A stretch of DNA of 64,000 bases from Oceanimonas smirnovii ATCC BAA-899 (GTDB lineage Bacteria > Pseudomonadota > Gammaproteobacteria > Enterobacterales > Aeromonadaceae): assembly GCF_000381965.1 (NCBI RefSeq), contig NZ_KB908461.1, positions 62,001-126,000 of the forward strand, read 5' to 3'. Below the pieces are notes generated by a model. That model saw only the letters and a list, made by a program, of their open reading frames with translations. It had not been told where the DNA came from and searched no databases. The position numbers and the translations under genes were made by a program. Below are positions 49,925 through 59,014 of this stretch, piece after piece (the first letter of the stretch is position 1; every line of letters begins with the position of its first letter).

Positions 49925-50506
49925 TCAGAACGGAATATCGTCATCAAAGTCCATGGGCGGTTCATTGTATACCGGCTGACTTTGTGGTTTCTGCTGGGGC
50001 TGGCTTTGGGGCTGCTGCTGGGGCTGGCTGCCACCATATTGCGGCTGACCACCCTGCTGTCCGCTACCCTGCTGCTGGCCCCAGTTGCCCTGCGGCTGAC
50101 CACCGCCCTGCTGGCCCTGGTTCCAGCCACCCTGACTTTGCTGACCGCCGCCCTGCGGACGTCCGCCCAGCATCTGCATGGTACCGCCCATGTCCACTAC
50201 CACTTCGGTGGTATAGCGATCCTGGCCACCCTGATCCTGCCATTTTCGGGTTTGCAGCCGGCCTTCCACATACACCTGAGAGCCCTTGCGCAAATACTCA
50301 CCGGCAATTTCTGCCAGCTTGCCGAAAAATACTACCCGATGCCATTCGGTACGCTCACGTTGTTCGCCGCTCTGCTTGTCACGCCAGGTCTCACTGGTGG
50401 CCAGAGTAATATTGGCGACGGCATTGCCGTTAGGCATATAGCGCACTTCGGGATCCTGACCAAGATGCCCGATCAGGATGACTTTGTTGATGCCTCTATT
50501 GGCCAT
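49925..50506 (-). CDS. ssb: Single-stranded DNA-binding protein
   Basis: SSB coats single-stranded DNA and recruits repair and replication partners. The start [16 protein letters not shown] (194 residues) has GGAG upstream; an in-frame GTG at 50524 overlaps yajR. The OB fold covers about 1-110 ([33 protein letters not shown]). A long Gln/Gly-rich disordered linker (about 120-180) ends in the protein-binding tip DFDDDIPF. It follows yajR by 14 bases and is likely co-transcribed with it. Confidence 0.97.
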   Translation of the reverse strand: MANRGINKVILIGHLGQDPEVRYMPNGNAVANITLATSETWRDKQSGEQRERTEWHRVVFFGKLAEIAGEYLRKGSQVYVEGRLQTRKWQDQGGQDRYTTEVVVDMGGTMQMLGGRPQGGGQQSQGGWNQGQQGGGQPQGNWGQQQGSGQQGGQPQYGGSQPQQQPQSQPQQKPQSQPVYNEPPMDFDDDIPF

Positions 50507-50520
50507 AACTTGCTCCGTAC

Positions 50521-51894
50521 TCACAGGTTGATCAGGCGTTTGGCCTGATCCAGTTCAAAAATATTGCCATCTACCTTAAGGTAGGCAGCGCCTTCATCGG
50601 GAATGATCAACGCCTCATGCACTCCCGGCAGCGCCATCAGCCGCTGCAGCAGCTGGCTGCGGGCAGACTCTGTTTCTATCTTAACACCGATAGGCAGAAT
50701 ATGAGACCGAACCCGGCTGACATTGGTCATGCCTGCCGACAACCAGAACCAGAACACCATGGCCAGCGCCACCAGCAAAAATACACCGGAGCCGCCCAGT
50801 TTCTGATAGAGAGCACCACCGGCCACACCGCCGATAAAGGCACCAAGAAACTGACTGGTGGAATAGATGCCCATGGCAGTGCCTTTGCCGCCCACCGGGG
50901 CCAGCATGGATAAAAACGCCGGCAGCGAGGCTTCCATAAAATTAAAAGCAGTAAAGTACAGCACCATGGCCAGCACCAGCAGCCACAGTTGAGTGCCTGC
51001 CACCGCCATCAGCACCAGGGCCACCATCATCACCAGAATGGAGGCCTGAAACAGCAGCTTGTTCATATTGCGCCGGGCACCGAGGATCAAAAACGGCACT
51101 ATCAGCACAAAGGATGCCAGCAGAGTGGGAAAATACAGCCACCAGTGATGCTCCCGTACCAGACCGGCGTCCACCAGCGACAGCGGAAAGGCCACAAACA
51201 CCGCCGTCAGGCTCAGGTGCAGCAGCATAATGCCAAAGTCCAGCCGCAGCAGTTGTTTGTCTTTCAGCAGCCGGCCCAACAGCTCGGGGGCCGCGGTGAC
51301 GTCACGGATTTGACCCTTACTGACCGAGTCCGGCAGCAGCAGGCGTACCATCAGCATGCCCACCACTGCCAGCACCGCCGTGGCCCAGAACACGCCGGCC
51401 AGACCGAACTGGGCTGCCAGCAGCGGGCCAGCCACCATGGCCACCGCAAAGGAGATGCCGATGCACACGCCGATAATGGCCATGGCCTTGGTGCGGTGCT
51501 CTTCCCGGGTGATATCAGCGGCCAGTGCCAGAATGGCACCGGCGATGGCTCCGCTGCCCTGCAGCACCCGGCCAGCCACCACGCCATAAACCGATTCGGA
51601 CATGGCCGCGACCACTGAACCGGCAGCAAACAGCGCAAGACCGCCATAGATCACCGGCTTACGGCCAATGCGATCCGACAGCCAGCCCGCCGGAATCTGT
51701 AATATGGCCTGGGTCAGGCCATAGGCGCCGATGGCAATGCCTACCCACAACGGTGAGAAGCCGTCCAGGCTGCCACCATAAAGGGCAAACACCGGCATGA
51801 TCATGAACAGGCCCAGCATACGCATGCCAAAGATGCTGGCCAGGGTAAAAGAGGCTCGCCGCTCCCGCGGACTAAAACCTTGCTGTTCGCTCAT
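50521..51894 (-). CDS. yajR: Major facilitator transporter, YajR type
   Basis: This 12-helix MFS transporter starts [20 protein letters not shown] and has motif A as [16 protein letters not shown]. Like E. coli YajR it ends in a small cytoplasmic ferredoxin-like YAM domain (about 390-457; [21 protein letters not shown] in part). The 457-residue length matches (454 in E. coli). The physiological substrate is not known. A longer frame to 51942 runs into the promoter region. It lies between ssb and uvrA, with a LexA-type operator in the divergent gap. Confidence 0.92.
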   Translation of the reverse strand: MSEQQGFSPRERRASFTLASIFGMRMLGLFMIMPVFALYGGSLDGFSPLWVGIAIGAYGLTQAILQIPAGWLSDRIGRKPVIYGGLALFAAGSVVAAMSESVYGVVAGRVLQGSGAIAGAILALAADITREEHRTKAMAIIGVCIGISFAVAMVAGPLLAAQFGLAGVFWATAVLAVVGMLMVRLLLPDSVSKGQIRDVTAAPELLGRLLKDKQLLRLDFGIMLLHLSLTAVFVAFPLSLVDAGLVREHHWWLYFPTLLASFVLIVPFLILGARRNMNKLLFQASILVMMVALVLMAVAGTQLWLLVLAMVLYFTAFNFMEASLPAFLSMLAPVGGKGTAMGIYSTSQFLGAFIGGVAGGALYQKLGGSGVFLLVALAMVFWFWLSAGMTNVSRVRSHILPIGVKIETESARSQLLQRLMALPGVHEALIIPDEGAAYLKVDGNIFELDQAKRLINL

Positions 51895-51978
51895 GAATAC
51901 TGTTCCGCTGTTATTGTTCACAAAAGAGCAGCAGTCTAGCACGGAGCGCCGGTCAAGATTAATCCCCTAATGTACCCT

Positions 51979-52007
51979 TGGCTGGCTATTCATCCAGTGC
52001 CATACTA
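51979..52007 (+). promoter_or_regulatory. Predicted uvrA promoter
   Basis: TTGGCT (51979-51984), a 17-bp spacer and CATACT (52002-52007) form a fair sigma-70 promoter whose spacer contains the LexA-type operator. Confidence 0.6.
51982..51997. promoter_or_regulatory. LexA-type SOS box between yajR and uvrA
   Basis: CTGGCTATTCATCCAG fits CTG-N10-CAG. It is close to the operator I recall for E. coli uvrA (CTGTATATTCATTCAG). It overlaps the -35 to -10 spacer of the predicted uvrA promoter, the expected place for repression. Confidence 0.7.
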
Positions 52008-52040
52008 GCCGGTCTCGTTTAAAACTTGGTCATGCTGCAG

Positions 52041-54863
52041 ATGGATAAAATTGACGTTCGCGGAGCGCGCACCCACAACCTGAAGAACATCAGCCTGGAA
52101 TTACCCAGAGATAAACTGATCGTCATCACCGGTCTGTCGGGCTCGGGCAAGTCGTCCCTGGCTTTTGATACCCTGTATGCCGAAGGGCAGCGCCGCTATG
52201 TGGAATCGCTGTCTGCCTACGCCCGCCAGTTTCTCTCGCTGATGGAAAAGCCCGATGTGGATCATATCGAAGGCCTGTCACCCGCTATTTCCATCGAGCA
52301 GAAATCCACGTCCCACAACCCCCGATCTACCGTGGGCACCATTACCGAAATTCATGATTATCTGCGGCTGTTGTTTGCCCGGGTGGGTGAGCCTCGCTGT
52401 CCTACCCATGAGTTACCGCTGGCGGCCCAGACAATCAGCCAGATGGTAGACAAGGTGCTGGAGCAGCCAGAGGGCAAGCGGTTGATGCTGCTGGCCCCGG
52501 TAGTGCGCAACCGCAAGGGTGAGCACAGCAAGCTGCTCGACAACCTGTCGGCCCAAGGCTTCATTCGTGCCCGCATCGACGGCGAAGTCTGCGATCTGTC
52601 GGATCCGCCGGCGCTGGAATTACAAAAGAAACACACCATTGAAGTGGTGGTAGACAGATTCAAGGTGCGGGACGATCTGCAGCTGCGGCTGGCAGAGTCT
52701 TTTGAGGCGGCGCTGGAGCTCTCCGGCGGTATCGCCTCTGTGGTGAGCATGGACGATGAGCAGGAAGAGCCGCTGGTGTTTTCCGCCAACTTTGCCTGCC
52801 CGGAGTGTGGTTACTCCATTGCCGAGCTGGAGCCGCGCATTTTTTCCTTTAACAACCCGGCGGGGGCCTGCGAGCAGTGCGACGGCCTGGGTGCCCAGCA
52901 GATTGTTGACCCCGACAAGGTGGTGTCCAACCCCGAGCTGAGCCTGGCGGGCGGTGCCATTCGCGGCTGGGACAAGCGCAGTTATTATTATTACCAGATG
53001 CTCAAGTCCCTGGCAGAGCATTACGACTTTGATCTGGAAGCCCCTTTTGAAAGCCTGTCCAAGCCCATTCAAAAGGCCGTGCTCTATGGCTCGGGCCGGG
53101 CCAATGTAGAATTCCGCTACATGAATGACCGCGGCGATGTGCTGGTGCGCAAGCACCCTTTTGAGGGCATAGTGCACAACATGGAGCGGCGCTACCGGGA
53201 GACCGAGTCCAACTCGGTGCGGGAAGAGCTGGCCAAATATCAGAGCAACCGGGCCTGCCCGGGCTGCGGCGGCACTCGGCTGAAGGAAGCCGCCCGTCAT
53301 GTGTTTGTGGCGGATCACAATCTGCCCCGGGTGTCCGACATGGCCATTGGTGAGGCCCATGCCTTTTTCACCGGGCTGCAGCTGGATGGCCAGAAGGCGC
53401 AGATTGCCGATAAAATTCTGAAGGAAATTACCGAGCGGCTGGGCTTTCTGGTTAATGTGGGGCTCAATTACCTGACCCTGTCCCGCAGTGCCGAGACCCT
53501 GTCCGGCGGCGAGGCCCAGCGCATTCGTCTGGCCAGCCAGATTGGTGCCGGCCTGGTGGGGGTTATGTATGTGCTGGACGAGCCCAGTATCGGCCTGCAC
53601 CAGCGCGATAACGAACGACTGCTGGCCACGCTTACTCACCTGCGGGATCTGGGCAATACCGTGATCGTGGTGGAGCACGATGAAGACGCCATTCGCGCCG
53701 CCGATCATGTGCTGGATATCGGTCCCGGTGCCGGCGTACACGGCGGCCAGATAGTGGCTCAGGGCACACCGGCAGAGGTGATGGCCAACCCGGAGTCGCT
53801 TACCGGTGCCTATCTCTCGGGCCGTGAGGCCATTGCGGTGCCGGCGCAGCGCACGCCGGTGGGCGAGTACTGGCTGCGGCTTGAAGGCGCCAGCGGCAAC
53901 AACCTCAAACAGGTGAACCTCGAATTACCTCTGGGGCTGATGACCTGTGTTACCGGCGTGTCCGGCTCGGGCAAATCGACCCTGATCAACGACACCCTGT
54001 TTCCCCTCGCTCATCGCGAGCTGAACAAGGCCACGGTGAGTCAGCCGGCGCCCTACTCTGCCATTCACGGCCTCGACAAGCTGGACAAGGTGGTGGACAT
54101 CGATCAGAGCCCCATCGGCCGCACGCCCCGCTCCAATCCGGCCACCTACACCGGCATTTTCACGCCCATTCGTGAGTTGTTCTCCGGCACTCAGGAAGCC
54201 CGCTCCCGTGGCTACAAGCCGGGCCGCTTCTCCTTTAACGTCAAAGGCGGCCGCTGCGAGGCCTGCCAGGGCGACGGCGTGATCAAGGTAGAAATGCACT
54301 TTCTGCCCGACGTCTATGTGCCCTGCGATGTGTGCAAAGGCAAGCGTTACAACCGGGAAACTCTGGAAATCCGCTACAAGGGCAGGAGCATTCACGAGGT
54401 GCTGGAAATGACGGTGGAGGAAGCCTGCGATTTCTTTGCCCCTGTGCCCGCCATTGCCCGCAAGCTGCAGACCCTGATGGACGTGGGCCTGTCCTATATT
54501 CGTCTGGGTCAGTCCGCCACTACCCTGTCGGGCGGCGAGGCCCAGCGGGTCAAGCTGGCCCGGGAGCTGTCGAAGCGGGACACCGGCCAGACCCTGTATA
54601 TTCTCGACGAGCCCACCACAGGCCTGCATTTTCACGATATTCAGCTGTTGCTGACGGTGCTGCACCGGCTGCGGGATCACGGCAATACGGTGGTGATCAT
54701 CGAGCACAACCTGGACGTGATCAAAACCGCCGATTGGATCGTGGATCTGGGGCCGGAAGGGGGCAGCGGCGGCGGTGAGATCCTGGTGGCCGGCACCCCT
54801 GAAGCCGTAGCGAAACACGAAGCGTCTCACACTGCCCGTTTTTTACGGCCCATGCTGGGGTAA
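52041..54863 (+). CDS. uvrA: Excinuclease ABC subunit A (UvrA)
   Basis: UvrA is the damage-recognising ATPase of nucleotide excision repair and loads UvrB. The start [16 protein letters not shown] gives 940 residues, equal to E. coli; upstream in-frame TTG (52026) and ATG (52032) are alternatives. Two ABC modules are visible: Walker A GLSGSGKS (31-38) and GVSGSGKS in the second half, signatures LSGGEAQRI and LSGGEAQRV. Zinc modules include CPECGYS...CEQCDGLG and CEACQGDG...CDVCKGKRY. It converges on the glutaminyl cyclase gene with a gap of 5 bases and no visible terminator. Confidence 0.98.
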   Translation: MDKIDVRGARTHNLKNISLELPRDKLIVITGLSGSGKSSLAFDTLYAEGQRRYVESLSAYARQFLSLMEKPDVDHIEGLSPAISIEQKSTSHNPRSTVGTITEIHDYLRLLFARVGEPRCPTHELPLAAQTISQMVDKVLEQPEGKRLMLLAPVVRNRKGEHSKLLDNLSAQGFIRARIDGEVCDLSDPPALELQKKHTIEVVVDRFKVRDDLQLRLAESFEAALELSGGIASVVSMDDEQEEPLVFSANFACPECGYSIAELEPRIFSFNNPAGACEQCDGLGAQQIVDPDKVVSNPELSLAGGAIRGWDKRSYYYYQMLKSLAEHYDFDLEAPFESLSKPIQKAVLYGSGRANVEFRYMNDRGDVLVRKHPFEGIVHNMERRYRETESNSVREELAKYQSNRACPGCGGTRLKEAARHVFVADHNLPRVSDMAIGEAHAFFTGLQLDGQKAQIADKILKEITERLGFLVNVGLNYLTLSRSAETLSGGEAQRIRLASQIGAGLVGVMYVLDEPSIGLHQRDNERLLATLTHLRDLGNTVIVVEHDEDAIRAADHVLDIGPGAGVHGGQIVAQGTPAEVMANPESLTGAYLSGREAIAVPAQRTPVGEYWLRLEGASGNNLKQVNLELPLGLMTCVTGVSGSGKSTLINDTLFPLAHRELNKATVSQPAPYSAIHGLDKLDKVVDIDQSPIGRTPRSNPATYTGIFTPIRELFSGTQEARSRGYKPGRFSFNVKGGRCEACQGDGVIKVEMHFLPDVYVPCDVCKGKRYNRETLEIRYKGRSIHEVLEMTVEEACDFFAPVPAIARKLQTLMDVGLSYIRLGQSATTLSGGEAQRVKLARELSKRDTGQTLYILDEPTTGLHFHDIQLLLTVLHRLRDHGNTVVIIEHNLDVIKTADWIVDLGPEGGSGGGEILVAGTPEAVAKHEASHTARFLRPMLG

Positions 54864-54868
54864 CAGCC

Positions 54869-55624
54869 TCAGTCAGCAGGCACAAAACGAACCCTGAACA
54901 ATCTGGACCACCACTTGCCGGTGAGGTAAAAATCACCGGTTTGTGGGTCATGGGCAATGCCATTCAGTACCGCATCGGCATCCTTGATGCGACCACTCAA
55001 AGGCAGCAGCGCCGTGGCATCAATCACACCATCAACCCTGCCGCTGGCCTTGTGAATACGTAAAATATGGCTCTGCTTCCACACATTGGCGTAAATATGC
55101 TCGCCCACACAGGCCAGGGCATTCAGCTGATATTGAAGCTTGCCATTCAGGGTCACCGGCAGCCGCTGCTGCAGGCCAAAGTCACTAAGGCGGCGCTGCT
55201 GTAAACTGGCCGAGCCGTCGCTCATCCATAAGTGCCTGCCGTCATAACACAGGCCCCAGCCTTCTCCCTCATAGGTAAAGCCGCTTTCCATGGCAAGCTC
55301 AGGCAACCGCCATACCAGCGCCCGGCCTTCTTTCCAGGTCAGCTGGATCAAGCGGTTATCCACTCGAGTAATGCCTTCGCCGAACAGACTACCGGACAAA
55401 GGCCGCTGTTGCTTCAGCTTACCGTTACCGGCATTCAGCACCCTGATACTGGACTGGCCATACAGGCCGGTGCTTTGATACAGAAGGCCCTCATGCCACT
55501 CCAGCCCCTGTGTAAAGGCACGAATATCGTGCGGCAGGCTCTGCAGCACTTCCACCTTGAGTGCCTCCGCCGCCGGCAGCGGTGCCGCCAACCAATATAG
55601 CAGCCACAGCAGCCGCCGCGTCAT
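54869..55624 (-). CDS. Glutaminyl-peptide cyclotransferase (plant/bacterial beta-propeller type)
   Basis: Enzymes of this family convert N-terminal glutamine to pyroglutamate. The 251-residue product has a signal peptide cleaved after about PAAEA (20), so it acts in the periplasm or is secreted. A five-blade propeller is expected from repeated motifs: FTQGLEWHEGLLYQSTGLYG in part, EGWGLCYDGRHLWMSDGSA in part, LNALACVGEHIYANVW, LNGIAHDP and FYLTGKWW. It is last in an operon with an MCE transporter and overlaps the lipoprotein gene by 4 bases, an association whose meaning is unknown. Confidence 0.9.
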   Translation of the reverse strand: MTRRLLWLLYWLAAPLPAAEALKVEVLQSLPHDIRAFTQGLEWHEGLLYQSTGLYGQSSIRVLNAGNGKLKQQRPLSGSLFGEGITRVDNRLIQLTWKEGRALVWRLPELAMESGFTYEGEGWGLCYDGRHLWMSDGSASLQQRRLSDFGLQQRLPVTLNGKLQYQLNALACVGEHIYANVWKQSHILRIHKASGRVDGVIDATALLPLSGRIKDADAVLNGIAHDPQTGDFYLTGKWWSRLFRVRFVPAD

Positions 55625-56211
55625 GGCGTCTGGATCAGCAGCCAGTGGCTCAGCTCGGCAGCCAGCCGATTGGCGGCCTGGCTCAGTCCCGCCACGGCCG
55701 CAGCTGCATCGCGGCTAGCCAGCTCGGCCCGCTGCTCAAAACGACGGCTGGCCACAATGCGCCGGTCGCTGGTGCGCAACAGCTGGGCGTCAAAGCGGAT
55801 CAGGGCCTGGGGCCGGCCCTGGCTGACATCCACCTCAAAGGCGCGCAAGGTGCCCGCCAGCTCCCAGCCTGCCTGCATGCTGTCTTCTTCCCGGCTGAGA
55901 GCATCAAAACGGCCATCCTGCCACAGGGCATCCAGCAGCCAGTCTTGCCACAGCAACGGCATGGGCGCATTCCAGCGCGCATCGCCATAGGCCTGATAAG
56001 ACTGCTGCCCGGTCAGCACCAACAAACGGTTGCCGGTGTGCACGCCCACTGCCTGAGGCCGGGCCAGGCGCAGCCCTTTCAACGTGAGCGAGGCCTGTTC
56101 AGCCACCGGGGCGGCCGGTGCCAGCCGGTACTGGCTGACCGGCTGAGCCGGCGGTAATACCGAGCAGGCTGTCAGTCCCAATATAAACAGCAGAAGCATG
56201 ATTTGTTTCAT
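55621..56211 (-). CDS. ABC-type transport auxiliary lipoprotein (PqiC/YmbA-like)
   Basis: This 196-residue lipoprotein (lipobox LTAC, Cys16) belongs to the family that accompanies MCE transporters, as PqiC does PqiAB. Visible features are a YRLAP strand, a PRWNAPMPLLWQDWLLDAL-like stretch (ARWNAPMPLLWQDWL) and VDVSQGRPQALIRFDAQLL. It is expected in the outer membrane facing the periplasm and may dock with the MCE protein encoded just upstream, with which it overlaps by 4 bases. Confidence 0.88.
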   Translation of the reverse strand: MKQIMLLLFILGLTACSVLPPAQPVSQYRLAPAAPVAEQASLTLKGLRLARPQAVGVHTGNRLLVLTGQQSYQAYGDARWNAPMPLLWQDWLLDALWQDGRFDALSREEDSMQAGWELAGTLRAFEVDVSQGRPQALIRFDAQLLRTSDRRIVASRRFEQRAELASRDAAAAVAGLSQAANRLAAELSHWLLIQTP

Positions 56212-57125
56212 GGCTCAAACACCTCCATTTGCTCACGTTCCAGCAAGGTGCCGGCCGGGTCCTGCTGCAGCTGTCGGGTCACATCACCCAGGGTTCGCAG
56301 GGTTCGGCGCAGCTCACGCAGGGCCGGCTCCACACCCGCCAGCCCCTGCGCGCCCGCTTCCAGCGCCGGCTGCTGCCGGGCAAGCAATTGCTCCAGCCGC
56401 TCGCTCAGGCGCTGCAGGCTGGCAGCAGTGGCGGCGGTGTTGGCCAGCAGCGGCTCACCATGACGGGCCAGCTGAGTATCGAGCCGAACCATCAGCGCAT
56501 CCAGCCGGCGGGCGGCATCGGTCAGCGAAGTGACTCCTTGCTGCAGGCTGCCTTGCTGCTGTGCCAGCCCGGCGGTTACTGTGTCCAGGCTGGCTAAAAT
56601 ATGCGTAACGTGTTCGGCATTTTGCGGGGTCAGCAGGCGATTGGCATTCTCCAGCAGCGTATTCAGCCCCACCAGCAGCTCTTCAGTACTGACTCTGAGC
56701 TGAGTAAGGGGGGAAGGCTCCGCCCGTATTACCGGAATATCATCCTCATTCTGCAATAACAGCGGACTGTCAGGCGAGCCGTGGCTGAGCGCAATATTGG
56801 CAGCCCCGGTAATGTTGGCCAGCGCCAGCCGTGCCTGCGTGTCGGTTTTCACCGGCGCATCGGCGGCAATACGCACCCGGGCACGCACCTGACGGGGATC
56901 CCGCGGATTCAGGGTCAGGCTTTCTACCTCACCCACACGAATACCGCTATATTGCACGGCACTGCCTACCGACAGCCCGGATACCGGCTCGGTAAACACG
57001 ATGTCATAGCGGCGCAGCTCGCTGTTATCTCCCATTTTGGCCAGCCAAAGCGCAAACAGCAGGGTTGCCGCGGCTGTCAGTAGGGTAAACAATCCCACCA
57101 GTACGTGATGAGCCCGGGTTTCCAT
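56208..57125 (-). CDS. MlaD-family MCE protein of a second lipid ABC transporter
   Basis: This 305-residue protein has one N-terminal anchor (about 9-28), a single MCE domain (about 38-118: YDIVFTEPVSGLSVGSAVQY in part, GIRVGEVESL) and a long Ala/Leu/Gln-rich helical region (about 150-300) that should form a coiled-coil tube or needle. It is nearly twice the size of MlaD in the window's main mla operon. It overlaps the lipoprotein gene by 4 bases and follows the ATPase gene by 3. The cargo is probably phospholipid by family analogy. Confidence 0.9.
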   Translation of the reverse strand: METRAHHVLVGLFTLLTAAATLLFALWLAKMGDNSELRRYDIVFTEPVSGLSVGSAVQYSGIRVGEVESLTLNPRDPRQVRARVRIAADAPVKTDTQARLALANITGAANIALSHGSPDSPLLLQNEDDIPVIRAEPSPLTQLRVSTEELLVGLNTLLENANRLLTPQNAEHVTHILASLDTVTAGLAQQQGSLQQGVTSLTDAARRLDALMVRLDTQLARHGEPLLANTAATAASLQRLSERLEQLLARQQPALEAGAQGLAGVEPALRELRRTLRTLGDVTRQLQQDPAGTLLEREQMEVFEP

Positions 57126-57128
57126 GGG

Positions 57129-57908
57129 TTACTCCTTATTACCTTGAGCAGCATATTGTGCCGCTCTGCCCCGCGGGCCGTGAAAATAATCCTGAATCCA
57201 GGGATCATCAAAGGCCGCTACCTGCGTCAGCTGTCCCACCGTCTGTACCCGCTTTTGCCCCAGCACCGCCACCCGGTCGCAACAGGTATAAAGGGTATCC
57301 AGATCATGAGTGACCAGCACCACCGTCAAATCCAGTGCATTGCGTAATGTCAGCAACAGACGATCAAACGCCGAGGCAGAGACCGGATCCAGCCCTGCAG
57401 TGGGCTCATCCAGAAACAGAACCTGGGGATCCAGCGCCAGCGCCCGGGCCAGCGCGGCCCGCTTGACCATACCACCGGACAGATTGGCCGGATAACGATG
57501 CCCCGCCAGTGCCGGCAAGCCTGCCAGTGCCAGCTTGATATCGGCCAGCTTTACTGCCTGCTGCCAGCTCAGGCCGGCATGCTCCACCAGCGGCAAAGCC
57601 ACGTTTTCCAGCACAGTGAGCGAAGAAAACAAAGCACCGTTCTGAAACAGAACTCCCATACGCCGTTCCAGCTGGCTGCGTTCTGTCGCCGGCAGGGTCA
57701 GCAGATCCTGCTGCCACAGGCGTACTTCGCCGGCATCGGGACGATGCAGGCCAATAATGGAACGCAGCAGTACCGACTTGCCACTGCCGGATCCCCCCAC
57801 CAGCCCCAGAATTTCTCCCGGCATCACATCCAGATCCAGCTGCTCGTGCACCACCTGGGAGCCAAAGCAATTGCGCAAGCCCCGCACGCGAATAAGGGCG
57901 TCCGTCAC
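57129..57908 (-). CDS. MlaF-like ABC transporter ATP-binding protein
   Basis: This 259-residue ATPase has Walker A GGSGSGKSV, a Q-loop in VLFQNGALFSSLTVLENV (also an MlaF feature), signature LSGGMVKRAALAR, Walker B VLFLDEPTAGLDP and H-loop VLVTHDLD. It begins with GTG, overlaps the permease gene by 4 bases, and groups with MlaF rather than with solute importers. It should power the second MCE transporter. Confidence 0.92.
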   Translation of the reverse strand: MTDALIRVRGLRNCFGSQVVHEQLDLDVMPGEILGLVGGSGSGKSVLLRSIIGLHRPDAGEVRLWQQDLLTLPATERSQLERRMGVLFQNGALFSSLTVLENVALPLVEHAGLSWQQAVKLADIKLALAGLPALAGHRYPANLSGGMVKRAALARALALDPQVLFLDEPTAGLDPVSASAFDRLLLTLRNALDLTVVLVTHDLDTLYTCCDRVAVLGQKRVQTVGQLTQVAAFDDPWIQDYFHGPRGRAAQYAAQGNKE

Positions 57909-59014
57909 CAGCCCATCTCCATTAAAAACAGCGCCGCCACCGCATCCAGCAATATCACCACAAAAATGGACTGCACCACACTGGAGGTGGTGTGTTCCCC
58001 TACCGACTGAGCGCTGCCCGAAACCTTGAACCCTTCCAGGCAGCCGATAAGCGCAATCAGCACCGCAAACACGGGCGCCTTGCCCAGTCCTACCAGCAAA
58101 TGCTGCAAGGGCACCTGCTGTGCTATGGCCAAATACTGAGTCAGCGAAATATCCAGCGACAACATGCCCACCAGAGCACCACCAAGCAGGCCGCTGAGCA
58201 CGGCAATAAACGCCAGTAACGGCAGGGTCAGCAATAACGCCAGCAATCGGGGTAACACCAACAGCGCCACGGGATCCAGCCCCTGTGCGCGCAGAGCATC
58301 CAGCTCCTGATTCACTTTCATGGCACCCAGCTGGGCAGTAAAAGCACTGGCGGTGCGGCCGGCCAGCAAAATAGCCGTCAGCAGCACACCAAACTCACGC
58401 ATAAAACTGTAAGCCACCAGATCTACCGTATAGATGGTGGCACCGAAGTTCTCCAGCACGGTAGCGCCGAGAAAGGCTACCACGGCCCCCACCAGAAAGG
58501 TCAGCAGCGCCACTATGGGCACCGCATTCAGCCCACACTGCTGCATCTGTGCCACCAACGCAGTGATGCGCCACTGAGATGGCCGGAACATCAGCCCCGC
58601 TGCCGTGGTCAGAGTCAGGCCGGTAAATCCCAGCAGCATCTTGCCCTGCAGCCAGCCCCGGTCCACGCGCTGTCCCAGCCGGGCCAGCCCGTCACTCCAG
58701 CGGGACATGACCGCCGGCACCGGCTCACGCTGCGCCATCACTTCCGTAACTGCCAGTAACAACGATGTCTGCTTGTCACTCAGATTTTCGGCCTGCTGCG
58801 CCAATACCGGCAGGCCACTACCCAGTTGTTGCCACAACAGGCCGGCACCCGCGGTATCCAGCCGGGTCAGACCTGCTGCTTCCAGCGCTGTGACCTGCTC
58901 CGCCGGCAGCGGCTGCAGGATCTGCTGCAAATATGCATAATGCGCCAGAGTCCAGTCTCCCGTCAGGCTCAACCGGTTTGCCGACAGTTGCCAGCCCGGT
59001 TTTTGTGTACTCAA
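57905..59014 (-). CDS. MlaE-like ABC permease with fused N-terminal STAS domain
   Basis: This 369-residue product joins a STAS-type domain (about 8-95, with LTRLDTAGAGLLWQQL resembling the IDSTGLALLVQW of MlaB) to an MlaE permease (about 115-369, with TFLVGAVVAFLGATVLENFG in part, REFGVLLTAILLAGRTAS and ELDALRAQGLDP). It thus combines MlaB and MlaE in one chain; no separate mlaB-like gene is in this operon. The start is TTG (59012-59014), 7 bases after a perfect AGGAGG, and overlaps the CLC stop by 4 bases. Confidence 0.92.
   Translation of the reverse strand: MSTQKPGWQLSANRLSLTGDWTLAHYAYLQQILQPLPAEQVTALEAAGLTRLDTAGAGLLWQQLGSGLPVLAQQAENLSDKQTSLLLAVTEVMAQREPVPAVMSRWSDGLARLGQRVDRGWLQGKMLLGFTGLTLTTAAGLMFRPSQWRITALVAQMQQCGLNAVPIVALLTFLVGAVVAFLGATVLENFGATIYTVDLVAYSFMREFGVLLTAILLAGRTASAFTAQLGAMKVNQELDALRAQGLDPVALLVLPRLLALLLTLPLLAFIAVLSGLLGGALVGMLSLDISLTQYLAIAQQVPLQHLLVGLGKAPVFAVLIALIGCLEGFKVSGSAQSVGEHTTSSVVQSIFVVILLDAVAALFLMEMGW

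Noticed and set aside
49982-50548. Leu-rich plus-strand frame opposite ssb, looking like a membrane protein
   Set aside because: The apparent hydrophobic repeats come from the complement of the Gln/Gly-rich SSB linker codons.
52620-53741. Antisense frame of 373 codons inside uvrA
   Set aside because: It is fully antisense to a conserved UvrA region; long antisense frames are common in this GC-rich codon usage.
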